A DNA stretch of 5,356 bases from Bacteroidota bacterium (GTDB taxonomy: Bacteria > Bacteroidota > Bacteroidia > UKL13-3). The notes beneath the pieces are model-generated. The model saw nothing but the letters and a program-made list of their open reading frames with translations, searched no databases and was not told where the DNA came from. The DNA lies in contig VEQB01000178.1 of assembly GCA_018883485.1 (NCBI GenBank), forward strand, positions 1 through 5,356. Reading direction: 5' to 3'. A program made the translations under genes and the position numbers. Positions 1 through 5,356 of this stretch are shown one piece after another; position 1 is the first letter of the stretch; every line of letters begins with the position of its first letter.

Positions 1-651
1 GGTTTGGTACAAGAACCATATAGTTTAAAAGATGGCTCGGCACTAAGGCTTACCGTTTCAAGATACTACACGCCAAGTGGCAGATGCATACAAAAAGATT
101 ACTCTGATAAGGTAAAATATGACCATGATTTAATAGATAGATATCAAAATGGCGAATTAGAAAGCAATACCAAATCTATCTTCGATTCTACACCTTACTA
201 TACCAAAAGATTAAACCGCATTGTGTATGGTGGTGGTGGCATATACCCAGATATTTTTGTGCCCATCGATACTTCTTATTATTCTCCTTTCCTTACTAGG
301 GTAGTTACAAATGCTTTAATCAGTAAATTTTCATATGAGTATTTAGATAAAAACAGGAAAGTAATTGCCGCAATTGAAAGTTTAGATTTCTTTGCTAACA
401 GCTACCAAATTACGGAACAAGTGTATCAAGAATTTATTCAATTTGCGGTAAAGCAAGGAGTACCTCAACCAACGGCGCAAGAGCACGCTAAGTCTGCAGA
501 TTTTATTAAGACTCAAATAAAGGCGTTAGTGGCGCGACAAATTTGGAGAGACCAAGGTTTTTATAAAGTAATGCAAAAGGATGATTTAGCTATTAAAGCG
601 GCACTAAAAGCCTTACAACAAAATCAAGCTTTACTTGGCCCCACCAATTGA
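1..651 (+). CDS. C-terminal processing protease, S41 family (CtpA-like), 3' part only
   Basis: This is the C-terminal 216 residues of a carboxy-terminal processing serine protease of the S41 (CtpA/Prc/tail-specific) family. Such enzymes work in the periplasm and cut proteins near their C-termini. The frame is open from the first base: the window begins in the GLVQ that follows the catalytic Lys of the family's FGKG motif. The PDZ domain, catalytic Ser and catalytic Lys must therefore lie upstream, outside the window. What can be seen is the end of the protease core, with LKDGSALRLT and YYTPSGRCIQ (YYTPSGR at codons 22-28 of the window frame), then YGGGGIYPDIFVP (about 76-88), a segment common in Bacteroidota S41 proteases. 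A mostly helical tail follows, ending PTN before a TGA stop. The TTG at base 4 is an internal codon, not a start. The last 28 bases overlap the 3' end of trmB on the other strand. The family call is firm; the exact substrate is unknown. Confidence 0.9.
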   Translation, partial: GLVQEPYSLKDGSALRLTVSRYYTPSGRCIQKDYSDKVKYDHDLIDRYQNGELESNTKSIFDSTPYYTKRLNRIVYGGGGIYPDIFVPIDTSYYSPFLTRVVTNALISKFSYEYLDKNRKVIAAIESLDFFANSYQITEQVYQEFIQFAVKQGVPQPTAQEHAKSADFIKTQIKALVARQIWRDQGFYKVMQKDDLAIKAALKALQQNQALLGPTN

Positions 652-1298
652 TGGGTTAATCTAAATTCCATGTATTTAATTTTGCGTCCTTTTGCACTAA
701 ATAGATTTTCATAGTGTGTTCTTATATTCTTTATATAAGGTTCTACAAGCGCAGATTGATGCACATCTCTATCTATAAATTCTGGCTCAATACCTAGCTG
801 AGCAAATAGCTCACAAGTATATTCAAACAAGCCGTCATCATCGGTTTTAAAACGTATTAAGCCATTGGGGGCAATCACCTCTTGGTATATTTTTAAAAAT
901 CGCGTATGGGTTAAACGGTGTTTATCATGTCTATCTTTTGGAAAGGGATCGGGGAAGGTAATCCAGATTTCGCTTACTTCACCCGCTTCAAAATGTTCTT
1001 CAAGTTTTTCGATAATCATTCTAATAAAGGCCACATTCTTTCTTCCCTCGGCTAATGCTTTTCTTGCTCCCACCCACATGCGGTTACTTTTAAGGTCTAT
1101 GCCAATAAAGTTTTTCTCTGGAAATGCCTCCGATAACGCAACAGTGTATTCGCCCTTGCCACAGCCTAATTCGAGAACTATGGGATTATTATTTTTAAAT
1201 ACTTCTGTATGCCATTTTCCTTTTAAATGATAGGGGAAGTCGTAGCAATTTTCATAAGATTTGAACTCCTCAAATCGTCTTAATTTATCTTTACCCAT
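624..1298 (-). CDS. trmB: tRNA (guanine-N7-)-methyltransferase TrmB
   Basis: This enzyme transfers a methyl group from S-adenosylmethionine to N7 of guanine 46 in the tRNA variable loop, in the cytoplasm. The 224-residue protein is full length for the family. The SAM-binding motif I is ELGCGKGEYT (residues 43-52), followed by the acidic end of the next strand, FIGIDLKSNRMW (64-75). The family signature appears as ITFPDPFPKDRHDKHRL (113-129), matching the usual PDPWPKxRHxKRRL with Phe for Trp. FKTDDDGLFEY (150-160) carries the conserved TD, and RTHYE (193-197) is the C-terminal TxYE motif. The start is an ATG with an AT-rich leader and no Shine-Dalgarno, as is usual in Bacteroidota. It lies 12 bases after the antiporter stop, so it is probably the last gene of the usp-antiporter-trmB operon. 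It ends on TGA at the normal family length, which argues against TGA being read as Trp in this genome. Confidence 0.97.
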   Translation of the reverse strand: MGKDKLRRFEEFKSYENCYDFPYHLKGKWHTEVFKNNNPIVLELGCGKGEYTVALSEAFPEKNFIGIDLKSNRMWVGARKALAEGRKNVAFIRMIIEKLEEHFEAGEVSEIWITFPDPFPKDRHDKHRLTHTRFLKIYQEVIAPNGLIRFKTDDDGLFEYTCELFAQLGIEPEFIDRDVHQSALVEPYIKNIRTHYENLFSAKGRKIKYMEFRLTHQLVGPSKA

Positions 1299-1310
1299 TA
1301 AAGTTTACAT

Positions 1311-2552
1311 TTAGGAAACCTCTTCAATAGGTTTCACTTTTAATAACCAACTTAACATTGGCCCCGCCATAATACTTGTTACCACAGCCATAATTACAAT
1401 AGCAACAAATAACTCTTCACCAATCAACTTGGCCTGAAGCGCAAGTAATGCTAAAATAATTTCCATGGCACCTCTAGCATTTAGGCCAAACCCAATAGCC
1501 AAACTTTCGGTGTTGTTTAGTCCGCCTAATTTTCCTCCAATAAAGGCACCTAAAATTTTACCTAACATAGCAATAAATAATACCAGTGCGGTAATTTGCC
1601 AATCAAAATGCGCTAAGAAGTTTACCTTAAACCCAATAGAAACAAAGAATAAGGGGGCAAATATGTTGGTCACAAATTGATTAACAATATCTTTTGTTTT
1701 TTCTGTTACATGCACAGAATCTCCAATGGCAATCCCAATAATAAAAGCTCCAAATATGGCGTGAAGGCCAATGTATTCTGTAAAAGCAGCCCCTAAAAAA
1801 GTAAGTCCTAACGATAGACTTAAAAAACCACCTGGCCAGCTAAAGTTTTTAGATGCCCAGGGCAAAGATTTGTTGATGAGAAACCTACCAAGTGTAAGCA
1901 TTAGGATGGCATAGGCAATGGTATATAATAATGTAAAAAGAACGCTATGGTCTGCACTTCCTGTTAGCATACCCATAGTCATAGAAAAAAGTATCCAACC
2001 AATAAGGTCGTTAAACATGGCAGCTGCAATAATAATTGAACCTACTTTTGTTCTAAACAAGCCTAAATCCATCAAGGTTCTTGCAATAACTGGCAATGCA
2101 GAAATAGACATGGCTGTTCCTAAAAATAGAGCAAAGGCGAGTGTATCAGAACTGTTTTTACCAAACAACGCTGCTGCGTAATAGGCTATTGTAAAACCTA
2201 TAGCTAAAGGAATAATTAAACCAAAGGTGCTGGTGGTAAATGCCGCCCTTCCTTGCTGTCTTATTACCGAAAGATTTAACTCCATTCCTGCTACAAAAAG
2301 CAGCATTACAATAGATATCCCAATAATGCTATTTAGCGATAAAGTAGCTTGGTTATTATGGGTAAACACCAACTCACTAATGCTGGGGTAATAGTGTCCA
2401 ATAATGGTAGGGCCAATAACTACTCCTGCAATTAATTCTCCTACTACCAAGGGCATTTTAAATTTCCTAAAGAATTCGCCAAAAAGGCGCGCAAGAATAA
2501 GCATAAGGCCCATGCTTATAAGTAAACTAATATTTTCTGAATGGCTTAGCAC
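1311..2552 (-). CDS. Monovalent cation:proton antiporter, CPA2 / Na_H_Exchanger family
   Basis: This is an inner-membrane antiporter of 413 residues that probably exchanges Na+ or K+ for H+ in pH and ion homeostasis. About 12-13 hydrophobic segments fill the whole chain. Family marks are GELIAGVVIGP (38-48), LLFVAGMELNL (84-94, like the LxxFxxGLE of CPA2 proteins), MSISALPVIARTL (148-160), the ion-site pair Asn181-Asp182 in FNDLIGWILF, Lys332 in GKILGAFIGG, and GLNARGAMEI (356-365), the counterpart of GLNxRG in Kef/CHX-type transporters. The chain stops just after the last membrane segment, so it lacks the RCK/TrkA-N domain of KefB/KefC. The start is GTG: an in-frame TAA (the usp stop) lies three codons upstream, and the next Met is residue 14, inside the first membrane segment. 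It begins 9 bases after usp and ends 12 bases before trmB. The Asn-Asp pair resembles CHX-like members, but ion specificity cannot be read from the sequence. Confidence 0.93.
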   Translation of the reverse strand: MLSHSENISLLISMGLMLILARLFGEFFRKFKMPLVVGELIAGVVIGPTIIGHYYPSISELVFTHNNQATLSLNSIIGISIVMLLFVAGMELNLSVIRQQGRAAFTTSTFGLIIPLAIGFTIAYYAAALFGKNSSDTLAFALFLGTAMSISALPVIARTLMDLGLFRTKVGSIIIAAAMFNDLIGWILFSMTMGMLTGSADHSVLFTLLYTIAYAILMLTLGRFLINKSLPWASKNFSWPGGFLSLSLGLTFLGAAFTEYIGLHAIFGAFIIGIAIGDSVHVTEKTKDIVNQFVTNIFAPLFFVSIGFKVNFLAHFDWQITALVLFIAMLGKILGAFIGGKLGGLNNTESLAIGFGLNARGAMEIILALLALQAKLIGEELFVAIVIMAVVTSIMAGPMLSWLLKVKPIEEVS

Positions 2553-2561
2553 AATTTGGGT

Positions 2562-3425
2562 TTACTCTTGATTTTTAGGATGCACTATTAATAGGCTGCA
2601 AGGTAAATCTGCCAAGGCATGCTCTATGTCGTGAGGGAAAACGCGGTCTAATAGATTCATAGGTTTATCCGAAGAATTTACCACCAATAAATCTGCATTT
2701 TTTTCGCGGGCATACTTAGAAATCACATAACCTGGTTTGCCTTCAATTCTTTCGGTTTGTATACTCAAATTTCCACAATCTGTGCAACGTAAAATTTCCT
2801 CTAGTTTTTGGTCCTCTTCTTTTAAAAGCTCCTCTTTTATCTGGTCGGCTTCATTTTCCTTCAATTCATCACTGCGTATGAGGGCCATTTTCCCCGGGTC
2901 AGATTCTTGAATTATTATTACATTACTGGCTTGGTAAGCTTGAGCCAATTCTACTGCTTTAGAAATTGTGTTCTCTGTTTTGGGATGATCTGTGCCTTCC
3001 ACCACTAAATACTTAAAACCTTTAGGATGAGTGCTTGGTTCAGTAATTAATAACATGCTGCATTTTACTTTTCTGCTAAGCTGCCTAGAAATATCTCCCA
3101 TAAAATACTTAAGGAGGCTTTCTTTTTCTAAGGCACCAGCCACCAGTAAGTCTACATTTAGTTCTTGGCAAATATTAATAATACTTTCTACTGGGTCTCC
3201 TTCTCGCCAAACTACTTCGTTTCCGGTTTGGTCCAACTCAAAGCGATGTAATAAATGTTTGAGATATTGCTCTTCTTGGAGGCTTTTTTTACCAATATGA
3301 ATAAATACCATTTTAGCTCCTAAACGCTGGTGAATTAATCTTGCTTCGGCAAGTATTGCTTCGCACCTTGGCGAAAAGGCAACGGCAATGGCAATTTTTG
3401 CAAAAGAATTTTCTACTGTACGCAT
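2562..3425 (-). CDS. Universal stress protein, two tandem UspA domains
   Basis: This is a soluble cytoplasmic protein of 287 residues with two Usp folds in a row. Domain 1 (about 9-128) opens with KIAIAVAFSPRCEAIL, has REGDPVESIINICQELNVDLLV (74-95), and ends KCSMLLI. Domain 2 (about 136-284) starts FKYLVVEGTDHPKTE, has GKPGYVISKYAREKNADLLVV (229-249) and ends PCSLLIVHP. The usual ATP-binding signature G2xG9xG(S/T) is degenerate in domain 1 (only AGA and MGDIS remain) and absent in domain 2, where NSSDKPMN takes its place. ATP binding is therefore doubtful, at least in domain 2. Domain 2 also has a long Glu/Lys-rich helix (about 185-212) followed by a CTDCG motif (214-218). The ATG start is the only possible start near the first strand. 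The gene begins a likely operon with the antiporter 9 bases downstream. Usp domains are often fused to or encoded beside ion transporters, so I infer a regulatory role for that antiporter. Confidence 0.9.
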   Translation of the reverse strand: MRTVENSFAKIAIAVAFSPRCEAILAEARLIHQRLGAKMVFIHIGKKSLQEEQYLKHLLHRFELDQTGNEVVWREGDPVESIINICQELNVDLLVAGALEKESLLKYFMGDISRQLSRKVKCSMLLITEPSTHPKGFKYLVVEGTDHPKTENTISKAVELAQAYQASNVIIIQESDPGKMALIRSDELKENEADQIKEELLKEEDQKLEEILRCTDCGNLSIQTERIEGKPGYVISKYAREKNADLLVVNSSDKPMNLLDRVFPHDIEHALADLPCSLLIVHPKNQE

Positions 3426-3429
3426 GCCG

Positions 3430-3437
3430 CAAACTTA
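3430..3437 (-). promoter_or_regulatory. Possible Bacteroidota -7 element (TAAGTTTG) before usp
   Basis: Read on the minus strand, TAAGTTTG matches the Bacteroidota -7 consensus TAnnTTTG at every defined position. It ends only 4 bases before the usp ATG, so transcription would begin at or almost at the start codon and give a nearly leaderless mRNA. A good -33 TTTG is not seen about 19-21 bases upstream, where the sequence is TCAG. The match could be chance in AT-rich DNA. Confidence 0.25.
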
Positions 3438-3456
3438 TGGGTATTTGGGATAAAAT

Positions 3457-3473
3457 CTGAACAGGGAATTCAG
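3457..3473. repeat. Short inverted repeat in the divergent spacer (CTGAA-N7-TTCAG)
   Basis: CTGAA and TTCAG pair over five bases around a seven-base loop (CAGGGAA), midway between the divergent starts of usp and the dehydrogenase gene. On the plus strand it is followed by GGTTTTTA, a short T run, so it could act as a weak terminator against antisense transcription or as an operator half-site pair. Five base pairs is within what chance gives, so the call is tentative. Confidence 0.2.
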
Positions 3474-3502
3474 GTTTTTACGTTAAACTTGCAGTTACGA
3501 TT

Positions 3503-5224
3503 ATGGATAAAGAAATCTTATTAGAAGCCTATGCCCACATGTGTGCTGTGTGTGCTATGGCCGATGTATACGATGCCAACAGGCCAATTGCAAAGTATGT
3601 ACATTCTACCAGTAGAGGTCACGAAGCTATTCAGTTAGCAGCAGGAATGCAGCTTACAGCCTCAGATTTTGCAGCGCCATATTACCGCGACGAAAGTATG
3701 TTGCTAGGCATGGGAATGAGTCCTTACGAGCTTATGTTACAATTACTTGGCAAGGCAGAAGATCCATTTTCGGGCGGAAGAACCTATTATGCCCACCCAA
3801 ATTTAAAACGCGAAGGTTTTGTGCGCATGCTACATTCTAGCTCTGCTACAGGCATGCAAGCCATTCCTGCCACAGGCATGGCACATGGAATTGCCTATTT
3901 AGAAAGCCAAGGTTTATTAGATAGCGAAGAAAACCCCGTAGTACTTTGTAGTTTGGGCGATGGCTCTGTTACCGAAGGGGAAGTGGCAGAAGCTTGGCAA
4001 ATGGCAGTTCTAAAGAAATTACCTATTATTTATTTAATTCAAGACAATGACTGGGGCATTAGTGCAAGCGGCGCAGAAATGCGCGCAATGGATGCCTATG
4101 AGTATGCAGCAGGATTTAAAGGTATGCAGCGTATGCGGGTAGATGGCAGCGATTTTCTTAAATCTTGGAATGCTATTTTACAATGTATAGATTATGCAAG
4201 AACAGAACGCGCTCCTATTTTGTTGCATGCTAAAGTTCCTTTGCTTGGGCACCATACCAGCGGTGTGCGCAAAGAGTGGTATCGCAGCGAGGAAGATATG
4301 GCCAAGCATTTAAAAGATGACCCTAAGCCAAAATTGCGTGCCCACTTGTTAAGCATTGGAATTAGTGAGGCCGACCTTAAAGAAATTGAAGAGATAGAAA
4401 CAGATAAAGTAGCACAATATTTTAAACAAGCAGTGGCTGCGCCAGACCCAGGTATAGAAACTGTGCTCGACCATGTGTATGCGCCAAGTGGCGCAACAGA
4501 GGAAGTAGGAATTAGAAAACCAGAAGGTAGAGAACCTGTAGTAATGGTAGATGCTGCCTTGCATGCAGTAGATGAATTATTGGCCAAACATCCAGAATGT
4601 TTGTTTTACGGGCAAGATGTTGGTGCAAGATTAGGTGGGGTGTTTAGAGAAGCTGCTACCCTTGCCCAGAAATATGGCGATAACCGTGTGTTTAATACCC
4701 CCATTCAAGAAGCCTATATCATTGGTTCAACAGCAGGTATGAGTGCTGTAGGTGCCAAACCTATTGTAGAAATTCAGTTTGCAGATTATATCTGGACAGG
4801 CATGAACCAATTGGTATGTGAAATTACAAAATCTAGTTATTTAACCATGGGCAAGTATCCAGTAAGCGCGGTAATACGCATTCCTATTGGGGCTTACGGT
4901 GGTGGTGGCCCATACCATAGTGGCAGCATAGAATCTACTTTATTAACGTTAAAAGGAATTAAGATTGCCTATCCAAGCAATGCAGCCGATATGAAAGGAT
5001 TAATGAAAGCCGCATATTATGACGGCAATCCTTGTATCATGCTTGAACACAAAGGTCTTTATTGGAGTAAAAATCCCGGGACAGAATTGGCGAGATGTGT
5101 TGAACCAGATGAAGATTATATTCTTCCTTTTGGTAAGGCAAATAAGGTATTGCAAGCAAGTGAAGAAGCGATAGATAATGGTGAAAGTTGTGTGGTGGTA
5201 ACTTACGGAATGGGTGTATATTGA
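3503..5224 (+). CDS. Branched-chain 2-oxoacid dehydrogenase E1, fused alpha/beta subunits, cut short by an in-frame TGA
   Basis: This is the thiamine-diphosphate E1 component that decarboxylates branched-chain 2-oxoacids (2-oxoisovalerate type) and passes the acyl group to the lipoyl E2, with alpha and beta parts in one chain. Alpha half (about 1-330): SRGHEAIQLAAG (37-48, the usual GQEA region), PYYRDES (59-65), the ThDP/Mg motif from GDGS (152-155) to Asn182 in QDNDWGIS, and GHHTSGVRKEWYRSEED (249-265), the counterpart of the branched-chain GHHSTSDDSxxYRS loop. Beta half (about 345 on): FYGQDVGARLGGVF (368-381), NTPIQEAYIIG (398-408) with the likely ThDP-activating Glu403, and GGGGPYHSGSIES (466-478) with His472. 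The C-terminal transketolase domain begins near 540. The start ATG lies 77 bases from the divergent usp, without a Shine-Dalgarno. The reading frame stops after 573 residues at a TGA inside that last domain, where the family has Trp. The product as read lacks most of the domain and is probably not functional. The branched-chain call rests mainly on the GHHTS loop; pyruvate or acetoin E1 is less likely. Confidence 0.88.
   Translation: MDKEILLEAYAHMCAVCAMADVYDANRPIAKYVHSTSRGHEAIQLAAGMQLTASDFAAPYYRDESMLLGMGMSPYELMLQLLGKAEDPFSGGRTYYAHPNLKREGFVRMLHSSSATGMQAIPATGMAHGIAYLESQGLLDSEENPVVLCSLGDGSVTEGEVAEAWQMAVLKKLPIIYLIQDNDWGISASGAEMRAMDAYEYAAGFKGMQRMRVDGSDFLKSWNAILQCIDYARTERAPILLHAKVPLLGHHTSGVRKEWYRSEEDMAKHLKDDPKPKLRAHLLSIGISEADLKEIEEIETDKVAQYFKQAVAAPDPGIETVLDHVYAPSGATEEVGIRKPEGREPVVMVDAALHAVDELLAKHPECLFYGQDVGARLGGVFREAATLAQKYGDNRVFNTPIQEAYIIGSTAGMSAVGAKPIVEIQFADYIWTGMNQLVCEITKSSYLTMGKYPVSAVIRIPIGAYGGGGPYHSGSIESTLLTLKGIKIAYPSNAADMKGLMKAAYYDGNPCIMLEHKGLYWSKNPGTELARCVEPDEDYILPFGKANKVLQASEEAIDNGESCVVVTYGMGVY
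5222..5224 (+). other. In-frame TGA at a conserved Trp codon of the E1 gene
   Basis: The codon follows GMGVY and precedes ALAAARKHA. Fused E1 proteins of this type usually read GMGVYWAL or similar here, so TGG is expected and the third base differs (A at 5224). No frameshift is involved, because homology continues in the same frame on both sides. The other 16 Trp codons in the window's genes are all TGG. Confidence 0.9.
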
Positions 5225-5356
5225 GCTTTGGCAGCAGCAAGGAAACATGCAGACAAAGTTGAGGTATTATATTTAAGAACGCTTCAACCACTTGACGAAG
5301 AAACTATCATGGCTTCGGTAAAAACGCATGGCAAATGTTTGGTATTAACAGAAGAG
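5225..5356 (+). pseudogene. Continuation of the E1 beta C-terminal domain after the stop, running off the window
   Basis: The 44 codons after the TGA stay open in the same frame and encode clear transketolase C-terminal domain sequence: ALAAARKHADKVEVLYL, then RTLQPLDEETIMASVKTHG, then KCLVLTEE. This matches the conserved E1 beta pattern in which a strand ends in LRTLxPLDxETIxxSVxxTG and is followed by LVVxEE. It is the rest of the gene at 3503-5224, not a separate gene. An in-frame ATG (within ETIMAS) would give only a meaningless fragment. Roughly 40-50 more residues would be expected beyond the window edge. Confidence 0.85.

Larger units (their letters stand above)
624..3425 (-). other. 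Predicted operon: usp - antiporter - trmB
   Basis: Three genes on the same strand are separated by only 9 bases (usp to antiporter) and 12 bases (antiporter to trmB), leaving no room for a promoter or terminator between them. Transcription would start in the 77-base spacer shared with the divergent dehydrogenase gene. This is inferred from spacing and orientation. An internal promoter for trmB inside the antiporter gene cannot be excluded. Confidence 0.72.

Noticed and set aside
4..6. TTG at base 4 as the start of the S41 protease gene
   Set aside because: The sequence from the first base is already inside the conserved FGKGLVQ region of the protease core, so the real start is far upstream of the window.
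640..655. CCCA...TGGG hairpin at the protease/trmB junction as a terminator
   Set aside because: The stem is only four base pairs with an eight-base loop, and no T run follows on either strand.
3484..3491. TAAACTTG as a -7 element for the E1 gene
   Set aside because: It has one mismatch to TAnnTTTG, and no TTTG lies at the proper -33 distance. The nearest TTTG (3444-3447) is 36 bases upstream.
4192..4587. Open frames on the strand opposite the E1 gene and inside the other genes (for example 865-1230, 1465-1680, 1918-2181, 3031-3300, 5000-5291)
   Set aside because: All lie within well-recognised genes in other frames, and their translations show no recognisable domains. They are chance shadows.
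5222..5262. Selenocysteine insertion at the TGA (SECIS-like hairpin downstream)
   Set aside because: The family has Trp here, not Cys. The only downstream pairing seen is a five-base CTTTG/CAAAG stem with a loop of over 20 bases, which does not look like a bacterial SECIS.

Overview
The window reads as ordinary chromosomal DNA from a member of the Bacteroidota. This is inferred from the AT-rich coding sequence, the lack of Shine-Dalgarno-like leaders before the starts, the style of the S41 protease C-terminus and of TrmB, and an E1 alpha/beta fusion of the branched-chain 2-oxoacid dehydrogenase type. It is almost fully coding: five protein genes, no RNA genes, no mobile element, no CRISPR array, and no gene-free stretch over 80 bases.

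Left part (1-1298): the 3' end of a C-terminal processing protease (S41/CtpA family) runs rightward into the window. It meets trmB (tRNA m7G46 methyltransferase) tail to tail, and the two coding regions overlap by 28 bases. Middle (624-3425): three leftward genes are packed with gaps of only 9 and 12 bases. In order of transcription they are a two-domain universal stress protein (Usp), a CPA2-type monovalent cation:proton antiporter without a C-terminal nucleotide-binding domain, and trmB. They look like one operon. The Usp/antiporter pair suggests a stress- or nucleotide-responsive ion and pH homeostasis unit, with trmB as a housekeeping passenger.

Right part (3426-5356): a 77-base divergent spacer separates usp from a rightward gene for a fused E1 alpha/beta subunit of a 2-oxoisovalerate (branched-chain 2-oxoacid) dehydrogenase. 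This gene holds the one real anomaly. At 5222-5224 a TGA stop sits exactly where the family has a Trp codon (GMGVY-W-AL), and the same frame then runs on to the window edge with clear transketolase C-terminal domain sequence. A single G-to-A change (TGG to TGA) explains it. The gene is therefore either a recent nonsense mutant or pseudogene, or the base is a sequencing or assembly error. Trp recoding is unlikely, because the other 16 Trp codons in the window's genes are TGG and two genes end normally on TGA.

I found no convincing new biological system here. The points worth a second look are the in-frame TGA, the Usp-antiporter pairing, the degenerate second Usp domain with a CxxC motif, and the convergent gene overlap.
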